From: Pedococcus badiiscoriae
GTDB taxonomy: Bacteria; Actinomycetota; Actinomycetes; Actinomycetales; Dermatophilaceae
DNA length: 64,000 nt
Assembly: GCF_013408925.1 (NCBI RefSeq)
Contig: NZ_JACCAB010000001.1
Coordinates: 496,001-560,000 of the forward strand
Reading direction: 5' to 3'
Shown: in pieces, positions 17,830 through 27,118 of the stretch
Numbering within the stretch: position 1 is the first letter of the stretch
Layout of the letters: each line of letters starts with the position of its first letter
The notes under the pieces: model-generated
The model's input: only the letters and a program-made list of their open reading frames with translations
Database searches by the model: none
Told to the model about the DNA's origin: nothing
Made by a program: the position numbers and the translations under genes

Positions 17830-19351
17830 CGAGGATCAGCTCGCGGGCCTTGCCGGCGTCGGCCTGGCCACGCATCTCCTTCATCACCTGTCCGATGAGC
17901 GCACCGGCGGCCTGGACCTTGCCGTCGCGCACCTTCTGGGCCACGTCCGGATTGGCCGCGATGACCGTGTCGACGGCGGCCTCGAGAGCGCCGTCGTCCT
18001 GCACGAGCTCGAGCCCCCGCGCGTCGGCGACCTCGGTGGGCGTGCCCGCACCGTCGATGACACCGTCGAGGACCTGGCGGGCCATGGAGTCGTTGAGACG
18101 GCCGCCTCGGACCAGTCCGTCGAGCTCGGCGATGTGGGCAGGGGTGACGCCGAAGTCCTCGACGCCCTTGCCCTCGGCGTTCGCGCGACGCGCCAGCTCG
18201 CCGGTCCACCACTTGCGGGCGGCCGCAGGGGTCGCGCCCGCAGCCACCGTCTGCTCGATCAGCGCCACCGCACCGGCGTTCATCACGTCGCGCATCTCGA
18301 GATCGCTGTAGCCCCACTCCTGCTGGAGCCGCTTGCGGCGAAGGCCGGGCGCCTCGGGCAGGGTCCCCCGCAGCGCCTCGACCGTCTCGCGCGTCGGCGC
18401 GACGGGCACGAGGTCGGGCTCCGGGAAGTAGCGGTAGTCCTCGGCGTCGGACTTCTCGCGGCCACTCGTGGTGACCCCGGTGTCCTCGTGCCAGTGCCGC
18501 GTCTCCTGGATGATCCTCTCGCCCTTGTCGAGGACGGCCGCGTGCCGGGTGATCTCGTAACGCACGGCGCGCTCGACACTGCGCAGGGAGTTGACGTTCT
18601 TGGTCTCGGTCCGGGTGCCCAGCGGCACGTCGTCCTGGCTCTGCCCCTCGGTCGCCTTGGGGCGCAGCGAGACGTTGGCGTCGCAGCGCAGCGATCCCTG
18701 CTCCATCTTCACGTCGGAGACCCCGAGGGCGCGCAGCAGCTCGCGCAGCGCCCCGACGTAGGCCTTGGCCACCTCGGGCGCCCGCTTCCCCGCACCGGTG
18801 AGCGGCTTGGTGACGATCTCGATCAGGGGGATGCCGGCACGGTTGTAGTCGACCAGCGAGTGGTCGGCGCCGTGGATGCGTCCGGTGGCGCCGCCGATGT
18901 GCAGCGACTTCCCGGTGTCCTCCTCCATGTGGGCGCGCTCGATGTCCACCCTGAAGGTCGTCCCGTCCTCCAGCTCGACGTCGAGGTGCCCCTCGAAGGC
19001 GATCGGCTCGTCATACTGGCTCGTCTGGAAGTTCTTGGGCATGTCCGGGTAGAAGTAGTTCTTCCGGGCGAACCGGCACCAGGACGCGATCTCGCAGTTG
19101 AGTGCCAGGCCGATCCGGATGGCCGACTCGACCGCCTTCTCGTTGACGACCGGCAGCGCACCCGGCAGGCCGAGGCAGACCGGGCAGACCTGGGTGTTGG
19201 GTTCGGCACCGAACTCGGTCGCGCACCCGCAGAACATCTTGGTCGCGGTGTTGAGCTCGACGTGCACCTCGAGCCCCAGCACGGGGTCGTAGCGCTCGAG
19301 CGCCTCGTCGTAGTCGACGATCTCCTCGGCAGTCGCCACAGCGGTGTTCAT
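17816..19351 (-). CDS. gatB: Aspartyl/glutamyl-tRNA amidotransferase subunit B
   Basis: 511 residues. With GatA and GatC it converts Glu-tRNA(Gln) and/or Asp-tRNA(Asn) to the amidated forms. The N-terminal cradle has [18 protein letters not shown] and zinc-binding CPVCLGLPG; the C-terminal part is the helical YqeY-like tail that binds tRNA. The start is taken at ATG 19351, 5 nt after the gatA stop; an overlapping GTG at 19360 is possible. Downstream, the 3' end is tandemly duplicated. Confidence 0.96.
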   Translation of the reverse strand: MNTAVATAEEIVDYDEALERYDPVLGLEVHVELNTATKMFCGCATEFGAEPNTQVCPVCLGLPGALPVVNEKAVESAIRIGLALNCEIASWCRFARKNYFYPDMPKNFQTSQYDEPIAFEGHLDVELEDGTTFRVDIERAHMEEDTGKSLHIGGATGRIHGADHSLVDYNRAGIPLIEIVTKPLTGAGKRAPEVAKAYVGALRELLRALGVSDVKMEQGSLRCDANVSLRPKATEGQSQDDVPLGTRTETKNVNSLRSVERAVRYEITRHAAVLDKGERIIQETRHWHEDTGVTTSGREKSDAEDYRYFPEPDLVPVAPTRETVEALRGTLPEAPGLRRKRLQQEWGYSDLEMRDVMNAGAVALIEQTVAAGATPAAARKWWTGELARRANAEGKGVEDFGVTPAHIAELDGLVRGGRLNDSMARQVLDGVIDGAGTPTEVADARGLELVQDDGALEAAVDTVIAANPDVAQKVRDGKVQAAGALIGQVMKEMRGQADAGKARELILAKLT

Positions 19352-19356
19352 CGTGG

Positions 19357-20874
19357 TCACGCTCCCTTCGCGGTCAGCTGGGGAGCCTTGGCCAGCAGCG
19401 AGCCGCCCCACCTGTCGACAAGCATCTTCTCCAGCGCGGCGCCCACGTTGTAGAGGCGCTCGTCCTTGGTCGCCGGGGCCAGGATCTGGATGCCCGTGGG
19501 CAGGCCGTCCTCGTCGGCGAGTCCACTGGGCAGCGACATGCCGGGCACCCCCGCGAGGTTGGCCGGGATGGTGGCGACGTCCTGCAGGTACATCGACATC
19601 GGGTCGTCGAGCTTGTCGCCGAGCCTGAAGGCCGTCGTGGGTGCGGTCGGGCTGACCAGCACGTCGACCTGGTCGAAGGCCGCCGAGAAGTCCTGGGCGA
19701 TCAGGCGCCGCACCTTCTGTGCCTGCCCGTAGTAGGCGTCGTAGTAGCCGCTGGACAGGGCGTACGTGCCCAGGATGATCCGGCGCTTGACCTCGTCACC
19801 GAACCCGGCGTCGCGGGTGGCGGCCATGACCTGTTCCGCGCTGGGGTCCTCGATGCCCTCGGGCAGCACCCGCAGGCCGTACCGCATGCCGTCGAACTTC
19901 GCGAGGTTGGAGGACGCCTCGCTGGGCAGGATGAGGTAGTAGGCCGCGAGGGCGTAGTCGAAGCTCGGGCAGGACACCTCGACGACCTCGGCACCGGCCT
20001 CCTGGAGCAGGGCGACGGACTCGTCGAAGCGCGCGCGCACGCCGGCCTGGTAACCCTCGCCCCCGAGCTCCTTGATCACCCCGACCTTGAGCCCCGCGAC
20101 GTCGGCACGGCGGGCAGCCTCGACGACCGCCGGCACCGGCGCGTCGATCGACGTGGAGTCCATCGGGTCGTGGCCGCCGATGACCGAGTGCAGCAGCGCT
20201 GCGTCGAGGACGGTGCGGGTGCAGGGACCGGCCTGGTCGAGGCTGGAGGCGAGCGCGACGAGGCCGTAGCGGGACACCCCGCCGTAGGTCGGCTTGACGC
20301 CGACCGTGCCGGTGACCGAGGCGGGCTGGCGGATCGAGCCTCCGGTGTCGGTGCCGATGGCCAGCGGTGCCTCGTATGCCGCGACGACGGCGGACGAGCC
20401 ACCTCCCGAGCCACCGGGGATGCGGGTGAGGTCCCACGGGTTGTGGGTGGGGCCGAAGGCGGAGTGCTCGGTGGAGGAGCCCATCGCGAACTCGTCCATG
20501 TTGGTCTTGCCGAGGATCGGCATGCCTGCAGACTTCAGGCGGGCCACGACGGTGGCGTCATACGGCGGGATCCATCCCTGGAGGATCCTCGACCCGCAGG
20601 TCGTCGGCAGCCCCTGGGTGGCCATCACGTCCTTCACGGCGATGGGCACGCCGGCGAGGACGTGGAGCTCCTCGCCGGAGGCCCGCCGCTGGTCCACCGC
20701 GCGAGCCGCCTCGAGGGCTCCCTCGCCGTCCACGTGCAGATAGGCGTGCACCTCGGCGTCGACGGCCGCGATGCGGTCGAGGTGGGCCTGCACGACCTCG
20801 ACGGAGCTGAGCTCCCGGGAGCCCAGCGCGTGCGCGAGCTCGGCGGCGCTGGAACGGGTGATGTCGGTGTTCAC
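19357..20874 (-). CDS. gatA: Aspartyl/glutamyl-tRNA amidotransferase subunit A
   Basis: 505 residues. Amidase-signature subunit that releases ammonia from glutamine for the GatB reaction. The Ser-cisSer-Lys triad is visible: Lys in [10 protein letters not shown], the Gly/Ser loop [14 protein letters not shown] and the nucleophile Ser in [12 protein letters not shown]. Start is GTG 20874. It follows gatC by 111 bp with nothing notable between. Confidence 0.96.
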   Translation of the reverse strand: MNTDITRSSAAELAHALGSRELSSVEVVQAHLDRIAAVDAEVHAYLHVDGEGALEAARAVDQRRASGEELHVLAGVPIAVKDVMATQGLPTTCGSRILQGWIPPYDATVVARLKSAGMPILGKTNMDEFAMGSSTEHSAFGPTHNPWDLTRIPGGSGGGSSAVVAAYEAPLAIGTDTGGSIRQPASVTGTVGVKPTYGGVSRYGLVALASSLDQAGPCTRTVLDAALLHSVIGGHDPMDSTSIDAPVPAVVEAARRADVAGLKVGVIKELGGEGYQAGVRARFDESVALLQEAGAEVVEVSCPSFDYALAAYYLILPSEASSNLAKFDGMRYGLRVLPEGIEDPSAEQVMAATRDAGFGDEVKRRIILGTYALSSGYYDAYYGQAQKVRRLIAQDFSAAFDQVDVLVSPTAPTTAFRLGDKLDDPMSMYLQDVATIPANLAGVPGMSLPSGLADEDGLPTGIQILAPATKDERLYNVGAALEKMLVDRWGGSLLAKAPQLTAKGA

Positions 20875-20985
20875 GGGTGGTGGTCCTTGGTCTGTCGCGG
20901 GTGGGACGTTGCCGGGCGGGTGGCGGCGTGCGCTGCGGGCCTCGTCAGGTGCGGGTGGCCGGGTGCTGCGGCCGGGGTGGGGCGC

Positions 20986-21282
20986 TCAGTCGGCGTCGAG
21001 GATGCGTGGCACCGAGAAGCGCTGCTGCTCCTGCTCCGGCGCCCCGGACAGGGCGGCCTCGACCCCGAGCGAGGGGCGGACCTCGTCCGGACGCGTGACG
21101 TTGGTCAGCGGCAGCGGGTGCGACATGGGCTCGATGTCATCGGCGGCGACTTCCTGGACCTTGGCGACGGACTCGAGGATGACGCCCAGCTCGCCGACCA
21201 TCCGGTCGAGCTCGGCATCGGACAGGTCGATGCGGGCGAGGCCGGCGAGGTGCGCGACGTCGTCCCGGGACAGTGCGGACAT
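20986..21282 (-). CDS. gatC: Aspartyl/glutamyl-tRNA amidotransferase subunit C
   Basis: 98 residues. Small structural subunit of GatCAB that wraps around GatA. MSALSRDDVAHLAGLARIDLSDAEL at the N-terminus and the FSVPRILDAD end are typical. ATG 21282 is chosen because TAGACT lies 7 nt upstream; an extension to 21321 would pass through the promoter. First gene of gatCAB. Confidence 0.95.
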   Translation of the reverse strand: MSALSRDDVAHLAGLARIDLSDAELDRMVGELGVILESVAKVQEVAADDIEPMSHPLPLTNVTRPDEVRPSLGVEAALSGAPEQEQQRFSVPRILDAD

Positions 21283-21289
21283 GCCGGTC

Positions 21290-21295
21290 AGTCTA
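21290..21295 (-). promoter_or_regulatory. -10 box, leaderless start of gatCAB
   Basis: TAGACT on the minus strand, 7 nt before ATG 21282. It is divergent from the epimerase promoter 57 bp away. Confidence 0.6.
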
Positions 21296-21351
21296 GGGGC
21301 GCGGTCCGGGGCGTGACGCATCGCTCATGTCGCGCCATACCCGGCTCGGCC

Positions 21352-21357
21352 TAGGCT
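21352..21357 (+). promoter_or_regulatory. -10 box, leaderless start of mce
   Basis: TAGGCT lies 7 nt before ATG 21365. Confidence 0.6.
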
Positions 21358-21364
21358 GGCGAGC

Positions 21365-21805
21365 ATGGATGCACTGCCCACCGAGCTCTTCACCGCCATC
21401 GACCACGTGGGGGTCGCGGTGCGCGACCTGGACGAGGCCATCGCCTTCTACCGCGACACCTACGGCATGACCCTCGCGCACCAGGAGGTCAACGAGGAGC
21501 AGGGCGTCCGCGAGGCGATGATGGCGGTCGGCGGCAGCGGGTCGCACATCCAGCTGCTGGCTCCCCTGTCCGCCGACTCGACGATCGCGAAGTTCCTCGA
21601 CCGGTCGGGGCCGGGTGTCCAGCAGGTCGCCTACCGCGTGGAGGACGTGGAAGCCGTCTCCCAGGTGCTGCGAGATCGCGGCGTGCGGCTGCTGTACGAC
21701 GAGCCCCGCCGCGGCACCTCCAACTCGAGGGTGAACTTCATCCACCCCAAGGACGCCGGCGGCATCCTGGTGGAGTTGGTCCAGCCCGCCCACGAGACCC
21801 ACTGA
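21365..21805 (+). CDS. mce: Methylmalonyl/ethylmalonyl-CoA epimerase
   Basis: 146 residues. Glyoxalase/VOC fold metalloenzyme that interconverts the (R) and (S) forms of methylmalonyl-CoA and, in the ethylmalonyl-CoA pathway, ethylmalonyl-CoA. Metal ligands are seen in IDHVGVAVRDLD (His), GSHIQLLAPL (His) and GILVELVQP (Glu). It lies just upstream of ccr on the same strand (192 bp), supporting a dual role. Confidence 0.92.
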   Translation: MDALPTELFTAIDHVGVAVRDLDEAIAFYRDTYGMTLAHQEVNEEQGVREAMMAVGGSGSHIQLLAPLSADSTIAKFLDRSGPGVQQVAYRVEDVEAVSQVLRDRGVRLLYDEPRRGTSNSRVNFIHPKDAGGILVELVQPAHETH

Positions 21806-21877
21806 CGCCCGGACCCTGAGCCCCTGACGAGGGGACCCGCAGGGGCCCTGCGGTCGGCGCCGCCCGGGCCTCGCGCG

Positions 21878-21893
21878 GGTGAGCCACGTCACC
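21878..21893. promoter_or_regulatory. GGTGA-N6-TCACC palindrome upstream of ccr
   Basis: Perfect 5-bp arms with a 6-nt spacer, 105 bp before the ccr start; further GTGAC/TCAC half sites follow to 21910. The geometry is that of CRP/GlxR-type sites (TGTGA-N6-TCACA), with the outer base changed. The binding protein is unknown. Confidence 0.3.
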
Positions 21894-21997
21894 GCGTGAC
21901 AGGAGTCTCACTCGTCTGCCGTCCGGGCCTACGCGCCAGTAGTTTCGGCTCAAAGAAGCCGACGACCCGTGTCCAGCGAGCCGAGGAGCCACCACCG

Positions 21998-23338
21998 ATG
22001 CAGGAAATCCGCGACGCCATCCTCTCCGGGGACCGCACCCCCCAGACGTATGCCGGTCTTTCCATCCCCGAGTCCTACCGCGCCGTGACGGTGCACAAGG
22101 ACGAGGTGTCGATGTTCGAGGGGCTGGCCAGCCGGGACAAGGACCCCCGCAAGTCCCTGCACCTCGACGACGTCCCCGTCCCCGAGCTCGCTCCGGGTGA
22201 GGCGCTCGTCGCCGTGATGGCCAGCGCCATCAACTACAACACCGTGTGGACCTCGATCTTCGAGCCGGTCTCGACCTTCGGGTTCCTCGAGCGCTATGGG
22301 CGCACCTCGGAGTTCGCCAAGCGGCACGACCTGCCGTACCACGTGGTCGGCTCCGACCTCGCCGGCGTCGTGCTGAGGACCGGACCCGGCGTCACGAAGT
22401 GGACCCCCGGCCAGGAGGTCGTGGCGCACTGCCTGTCCGTCGAGCTCGAGGACGCCGACGGCCACAACGACACGATGATGGACCCGCAGCAGCGCATCTG
22501 GGGTTTCGAGACCAACTTCGGCGGTCTGGCCGAGCTCGCCATCGTCAAGTCCAACCAGCTGATGCCCAAGCCGGCCCACCTGTCCTGGGAAGAGGCCGCG
22601 TCGCCCGGTCTGGTGAACTCGACGGCATACCGCCAGCTGATCTCCAAGAACGGCGCGGCGATGAAGCTCGGCGACCGGGTGCTGATCTGGGGTGCCTCCG
22701 GTGGCCTCGGGTCCTACGCCACGCAGATGGCGCTGTCCGGCGGCGCCACCCCGATCTGCGTCGTCTCCTCGCCGGAGAAGGCCCAGCTCTGCCGCGACAT
22801 GGGTGCCGAGCTGATCATCGACCGCAGCGCCGAGGGCTACCGCTTCTGGAACGAGGAGAACACCGAGCAGAACCCTCGGGAGTGGCAGCGGCTCGGCAAG
22901 AAGATCCGCGAGCTCACCGGTGGGTACGACGTGGACATCGTCTTCGAGCACCCGGGCCGGGAGACCTTCGGGGCCAGCGTCTATGTGGCTCGCAAGGGCG
23001 GGACCATCGTCACCTGCGCATCGACCTCGGGGTACATGCACGAGTACGACAACCGCTACCTGTGGATGAACCTCAAGCGGATCATCTCGAGCCACTTCGC
23101 CAACTACCGCGAGGCATGGGAGGCCAACGAGCTCATCAACCGTGGCCTCATCCACCCCACCCTGTCCAAGACGTACGCCATGGACGAGGTCGGCCAGGCC
23201 GCCCTCGATGTCCATCGCAACGCCCACCAGGGCAAGGTCGGGGTGCTCACCCTCGCTCCTGAGGCCGGACTCGGCGTGACGAACCCCGAGATGCGCGCGT
23301 CCCTGCTGCCGCAGATCGAGCGGTTCCGCAACGCCTGA
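21998..23338 (+). CDS. ccr: Crotonyl-CoA carboxylase/reductase
   Basis: 446 residues. NADPH-dependent reductive carboxylation of crotonyl-CoA to ethylmalonyl-CoA, the key step of the ethylmalonyl-CoA pathway. From the chosen start the CO2-pocket residues fall where they do in the studied Kitasatospora enzyme: Asn81, Phe170-Glu171 and His366 (His365 there). NADPH motif GASGGLGSYATQMA. GAGGAG lies 9 nt before ATG 21998; the frame is open 34 codons further up, but without conservation. It could also feed ethylmalonyl-CoA to polyketides, though no such genes are nearby. Confidence 0.95.
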   Translation: MQEIRDAILSGDRTPQTYAGLSIPESYRAVTVHKDEVSMFEGLASRDKDPRKSLHLDDVPVPELAPGEALVAVMASAINYNTVWTSIFEPVSTFGFLERYGRTSEFAKRHDLPYHVVGSDLAGVVLRTGPGVTKWTPGQEVVAHCLSVELEDADGHNDTMMDPQQRIWGFETNFGGLAELAIVKSNQLMPKPAHLSWEEAASPGLVNSTAYRQLISKNGAAMKLGDRVLIWGASGGLGSYATQMALSGGATPICVVSSPEKAQLCRDMGAELIIDRSAEGYRFWNEENTEQNPREWQRLGKKIRELTGGYDVDIVFEHPGRETFGASVYVARKGGTIVTCASTSGYMHEYDNRYLWMNLKRIISSHFANYREAWEANELINRGLIHPTLSKTYAMDEVGQAALDVHRNAHQGKVGVLTLAPEAGLGVTNPEMRASLLPQIERFRNA

Positions 23339-23374
23339 CCTGCCTGGGTCGTCCGTTCCGCAGGTCCCGTGCCT

Positions 23375-23380
23375 TAGGGT
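23375..23380 (+). promoter_or_regulatory. -10 box, leaderless start of AI-2E family gene
   Basis: TAGGGT lies 6 nt before ATG 23387. Confidence 0.6.
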
Positions 23381-23386
23381 CAGGGC

Positions 23387-24739
23387 ATGTCCGTGCTGAC
23401 GCGATGGCGCGAGTTCCAGCGAAGCCAACGCGAAGCCCTGCGCGAGAGCAACCTGCGCCACCCCGGCGGGGTGGACGGCGAGAACGGCGCGGACGGCGCG
23501 AGCACGACCGTGGTCCCCGAACCGCTGGGCGGCCTGCTGCCCGATGGCAGCGTGCCCACTGCGCCTTCCTCGGGGTCAGCACAGACCGAGGACGAGCAGG
23601 AGGCGCGGGAGGTGAGGGAGGCGCAGGACGCCCAGGACGCGCAGGCGAAGGAGGCGCAGGAGGCCACCGATGCGTTGCCGTACGGCCGCGCCGGTCGACC
23701 ACTGAACCGCCAGTCCCCCTTCTACCTGGGATTCGTGGGCGCACTCGGAGTGCTCGCAGCCGTCCTGCTGTGGCAGACCCTCGGCCGGCTCACCACGGTC
23801 CTGACCTTGATCGTGGTCTCCTTCTTCCTCACGCTCGCCCTGAACCCGCTCGTCGAGTTCTTCACCCGCCGTCGCCTGACCAGGCCCTGGGCCGTCACAG
23901 TCGTCTTCTTCGGGCTGGTCGGGGTGTTCACCCTGTTGGGTCTGCTCGTCGTGCCACCGGTGGTGACGCAGGGCTCTGCCCTGATCAAGCAAGCCCCTGA
24001 CTGGGTGAACACGGTGCTCAGCAGCTCGTTCGTCCGCAACCTCGACCAGCACTACGGCGTGGTCACCAAGATCCAGGGCGAGTTCAACAAGAAGCTGACG
24101 GACAGCAGCTTCATCTCCCAGGTCTTCGGCGGCGTCCTGGGAGTCGGCGCCGCGGTGATCGGCGGCATCTTCCAGGCCTTCACCGTCCTGATCCTCACGC
24201 TGTTCCTGCTGGCCTCCTTCCCGCGCGTCAAGGAGGCGGCCTTCCAGATCGTGCCGGCCTCACGACGCGTCCGGGTGGTCTCCCTGTCCGAGGAGATCAT
24301 GCGGCGCACCGGTTCGTACGCGATCGGTCAGGTCGCGGTGGCCACTGTCAACGCGTTCTGCTCGTGGATCATGATGTCCATCGTCGGCATCCAGTACGCG
24401 GCCGTGCTCGCTGTCGCCGTCGGCTTCCTCGGCCTCATCCCCATGGTGGGAGCCACCAGCGGCGCGACCTTGGTCTGTCTCGTGGCGGTCTTCGACGAGC
24501 CCCGCAAGGCCGTCATCGCCGCGGTGTACTACATCGTGTACCAGCAGGTCGAGAACTACGTCGTCATGCCACGGATCATGGCCCACACGGTGTCGGTACC
24601 GGGTGCGGTCACCGTGGTCGCGGCGCTCGCCGGGGGCACCCTGCTCGGCGTGCTGGGCGCCCTGCTCGCGATCCCCGTCGCCGCGGGCCTGCTGCTGCTC
24701 TACGAAGAGGTCCTCCTGCCCCGCCAGCGTCACCACTGA
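23387..24739 (+). CDS. AI-2E family transporter (PerM-like)
   Basis: 450 residues. A charged N-terminal region of about 105 residues, including an Ala/Glu/Gln-rich stretch likely to form a coiled coil (EAREVREAQDAQDAQAKEA), precedes about eight membrane segments: two near 112-150, one near 165-187, then a cluster from about 245 to 445. The VGFLGLIPMVGATSGA segment is a family hallmark. Members export autoinducer-2, ions or unknown solutes; the substrate here is open. It converges with the zinc-ribbon gene across a repeat-rich gap. Confidence 0.85.
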   Translation: MSVLTRWREFQRSQREALRESNLRHPGGVDGENGADGASTTVVPEPLGGLLPDGSVPTAPSSGSAQTEDEQEAREVREAQDAQDAQAKEAQEATDALPYGRAGRPLNRQSPFYLGFVGALGVLAAVLLWQTLGRLTTVLTLIVVSFFLTLALNPLVEFFTRRRLTRPWAVTVVFFGLVGVFTLLGLLVVPPVVTQGSALIKQAPDWVNTVLSSSFVRNLDQHYGVVTKIQGEFNKKLTDSSFISQVFGGVLGVGAAVIGGIFQAFTVLILTLFLLASFPRVKEAAFQIVPASRRVRVVSLSEEIMRRTGSYAIGQVAVATVNAFCSWIMMSIVGIQYAAVLAVAVGFLGLIPMVGATSGATLVCLVAVFDEPRKAVIAAVYYIVYQQVENYVVMPRIMAHTVSVPGAVTVVAALAGGTLLGVLGALLAIPVAAGLLLLYEEVLLPRQRHH

Positions 24740-24771
24740 CCTCCCCGAGCCACCCGAACCACGCGAGCCAA

Positions 24772-24852
24772 GGTCTGTGCACAGACCTGCGTCCTAGTGA
24801 CCCGTGAGCGGGTCTCGGCGCAGACGTGCAAAGTTCTGTGCACAGACCTGCG
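24772..24852. repeat. Paired palindromes TCTGTGCACAGA in a convergent gap
   Basis: TCTGTGCACAGACCTGCG occurs exactly at 24774-24791 and again at 24835-24852. The first copy is the core of a 16-bp perfect palindrome, GGTCTGTGCACAGACC (24772-24787). A related GTCTCGGCGCAGAC lies between them. The copies could be terminators or a binding-site pair. Confidence 0.6.
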
Positions 24853-24866
24853 CTCAGTGGGTGGAG

Positions 24867-24906
24867 GTGTGGGGGGTGCGGTGTGGGGGTGCGGTGTGGG
24901 GGTGCG
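24867..24906 (+). repeat. G-rich tandem repeat, 13-bp unit x3
   Basis: GTGTGGGGGTGCG is repeated three times in tandem (24867-24880 with one extra G, 24881-24893, 24894-24906). The runs of five or six G could form a G-quadruplex. It lies in the spacer just past the zinc-ribbon gene stop (24921). Confidence 0.7.
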
Positions 24907-24920
24907 GGGCGTGGCGCCTG

Positions 24921-25220
24921 TCAGCGCGTCGAACCCCGGGTATGCCGGCGGTCGCGCGCCTCCCAGCACGGGGTGTGCCAGTGCCGCCGGTCGTCGAGGC
25001 CACCCATGCCGTCCGCGGGCCACACCACCACGTGCGGCGTGCCCAGCGGGATGTTCTGCTGGCAGCCCGGGCAGAGGTAGGCGCGGCTCGCACCGCTGCC
25101 GCTGACGCGGCGCACGAACCACTCGCCCCCGGCATACGCCTGCCGTTGCGCGGCGCCCCCGACCGCCCGGTCGAGGTTCAGCGGGGCGTCGTCACGGCGA
25201 CGCCGGTTGGCGCGGGGCAT
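24921..25220 (-). CDS. Small actinobacterial zinc-ribbon-like protein
   Basis: 99 residues. An Arg-rich start (PRANRRRRDD) is followed by CPGCQQNIPLGTPHVV and, about 30 residues later, RRHWHTPCW; these Cys/His pairs look like a single zinc site. Similar small proteins are common next to 3-hydroxyacyl-CoA dehydrogenase or nucS genes in actinobacteria and are sometimes called ATP/GTP-binding without proof. Function unknown. ATG 25220, 37 bp downstream of the dehydrogenase gene. Confidence 0.75.
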   Translation of the reverse strand: MPRANRRRRDDAPLNLDRAVGGAAQRQAYAGGEWFVRRVSGSGASRAYLCPGCQQNIPLGTPHVVVWPADGMGGLDDRRHWHTPCWEARDRRHTRGSTR

Positions 25221-25257
25221 GCGTCCAGTCTCCCAGAGGCCGCTGGCCCCCCGAGCC

Positions 25258-27036
25258 TCAGGCGTAGGTGCGGAACCCGCGGCCCGTCTTGCGGCCGAGG
25301 TAGCCCGCCGTGACCAGGTGCTCGAGCAGCGGGGCAGGGGCGAAGCCCGGCTCGCGGAACTCGAGGTAGAGCTCGCGCTGGATCGCCAGGGACACGTCGA
25401 GCCCGACGACGTCGAGCAGCTCGAACGGACCCATCGGAAGCCCGCAACCGGTCTTCATCGCGGTGTCGATGTCGTCCGCCGTCGCGTAGTTGGCGCTGAG
25501 CATGCGCACGGCGTCGTTGAGGTAGGGGAACAGCAGCGCGTTGACGATGAACCCGGACCGGTCGCCGCAGGTGACCGCGTGCTTGCCGACCTTGGCGCAG
25601 AGGTCCTGCACGGTCGCCACGACGTCCGCGGCCGTCGAGACGGTGTGGACGACCTCGACGAGCTTCATGACCTGGGCGGGGTTGAAGAAGTGCATCCCGA
25701 TGACGTCCTGCGGTCGCGAGGTGGCGGCGGCGCAGTCGACGACGGGCAGGGATGACGTCGTGGTGGCCAGGATCGCCCCCGGGCGGCAGATCTCGTCGAG
25801 GTTCTCGAACAGGGCCTTCTTCACGGCCAGGTCCTCCACGACGGCCTCGACGACGAGGTCTGCGGTGGCCAGGTCGTCCAGCGAGGTGGTCCCGGTGAGG
25901 TGCGAGAGCGCCGCGGCGCGGTCCTCCTCGCTGAGCTTGCCGCGCTGGACGGCCTTCTCGAGCGACTTGGTGATGGCAGCCGTCACCGCGTCGACCTTGG
26001 GCTGGCTGCGGGTGACGTAGACGACGTCGTAGCCGGCCTTGGCGAAGACCTCGATGATGCCCGTCGCCATCGTCCCGGACCCGACCACCCCGACCGTGCG
26101 CACCTGGCGCAGCGCAGCCGTGGACCCGCCGTCCGACGACGGCGTGAGGGCGTCGTCGACGACCTGGCTGCTGCCGGGTTCGGCGTAGGTGTAGAACCCG
26201 CGCCCGCTCTTGCGGCCCTTGAGCCCGGCGCTGACCATCTGCTTGATGACGGGGCTCGGGGCGTGCAGGCGGTCGCGGCCCTGCTTGTACATCGTGTCGA
26301 GGATCTCGTAGGCGGTGTCGAGCCCGATCAGGTCCATCAGCGCGAGGGGGCCCATGGGGTACCCGCAGCCGAGCCTCATGGCGGCGTCGATGTCCTCGCG
26401 GCTGGCGTAGCGCGACTCGAACATGGAGACGGCGTGGTTGAGGTAGCCGAAGAGCAGCGCGTTGGCGATGAACCCGGCCTTGTCCCCCACGATGACCGGC
26501 TGCTTCCCGAGCCGGATGGCGAGCGCCTTGACGTCCTCGAAGACCTCGTCCTCGGTGACCACGGTGCGGATCACCTCGACGAACTGCAGCACGGGTGCGG
26601 GGTTGAAGAAGTGCATCCCGACGACGCGCTTGGGGTTGCCGGTGGCCACCGCGATCTCGGTGACCGACAGCGACGACGTGTTGGTCGCCAAGACGGCCTC
26701 CGGTCCCACGATCGTGTCGAGCTTGCCGAAGAGCTCCTTCTTGAGCTCCAGCTGCTCCGGCACCGCCTCGACGACGAGCTGGCACTCGGCGAGGTCGTCG
26801 AGGCTCGCGGTGAACTGCACCCGGGAGTGCAGCGCCGCCTGGTCCTGCTCGCTCAGCTTGCCGCGACTGACGGCCCGGCCGGTCGAGTGCTCGAGGACCC
26901 CGCGTCCCCGCTCGACCGCCGCCTCGTCGACCTCGACCGCGACGACGTCGATGCCGTTGCGGGCGAACACCTCGACGATGCCCGCACCCATGGTGCCGAG
27001 ACCAATTACTCCGACCTTGCTGAACTCACGAGCCAT
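25258..27036 (-). CDS. 3-Hydroxyacyl-CoA dehydrogenase with two complete modules
   Basis: 592 residues, twice the usual 3-hydroxybutyryl-CoA dehydrogenase. Module 1 (about 1-285) has GVIGLGTMGAGIVEVFA and MHFFNPAPV; module 2 (about 315-592) has GVVGSGTMATGIIEVFA and MHFFNPAQV. Each has an NAD domain, the catalytic His and the C-terminal helical domain ending in GRKSGRGFYTYA or GRKTGRGFRTYA. It should convert acetoacetyl-CoA to 3-hydroxybutyryl-CoA or act in beta-oxidation, and fits as supplier of the precursor of crotonyl-CoA for Ccr. CAGACT lies 6 nt before ATG 27036. Confidence 0.92.
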   Translation of the reverse strand: MAREFSKVGVIGLGTMGAGIVEVFARNGIDVVAVEVDEAAVERGRGVLEHSTGRAVSRGKLSEQDQAALHSRVQFTASLDDLAECQLVVEAVPEQLELKKELFGKLDTIVGPEAVLATNTSSLSVTEIAVATGNPKRVVGMHFFNPAPVLQFVEVIRTVVTEDEVFEDVKALAIRLGKQPVIVGDKAGFIANALLFGYLNHAVSMFESRYASREDIDAAMRLGCGYPMGPLALMDLIGLDTAYEILDTMYKQGRDRLHAPSPVIKQMVSAGLKGRKSGRGFYTYAEPGSSQVVDDALTPSSDGGSTAALRQVRTVGVVGSGTMATGIIEVFAKAGYDVVYVTRSQPKVDAVTAAITKSLEKAVQRGKLSEEDRAAALSHLTGTTSLDDLATADLVVEAVVEDLAVKKALFENLDEICRPGAILATTTSSLPVVDCAAATSRPQDVIGMHFFNPAQVMKLVEVVHTVSTAADVVATVQDLCAKVGKHAVTCGDRSGFIVNALLFPYLNDAVRMLSANYATADDIDTAMKTGCGLPMGPFELLDVVGLDVSLAIQRELYLEFREPGFAPAPLLEHLVTAGYLGRKTGRGFRTYA

Positions 27037-27042
27037 GCCGCG

Positions 27043-27048
27043 AGTCTG
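27043..27048 (-). promoter_or_regulatory. -10-like box of the double dehydrogenase gene
   Basis: CAGACT on the minus strand, 6 nt before ATG 27036; one base off TANNNT. Confidence 0.35.
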
Positions 27049-27118
27049 GCAGAGGAGGTATGCCGGGTGGGGCCCCGGGCAGCGTGACGGTCACCACCCT
27101 GCGCTCACCGACGAGCAC

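Noticed and set aside
25178..26785. 535-codon open frame on the minus strand
   Set aside because: Out-of-phase shadow of the double dehydrogenase, Arg/Gly/His-rich, with no family features.
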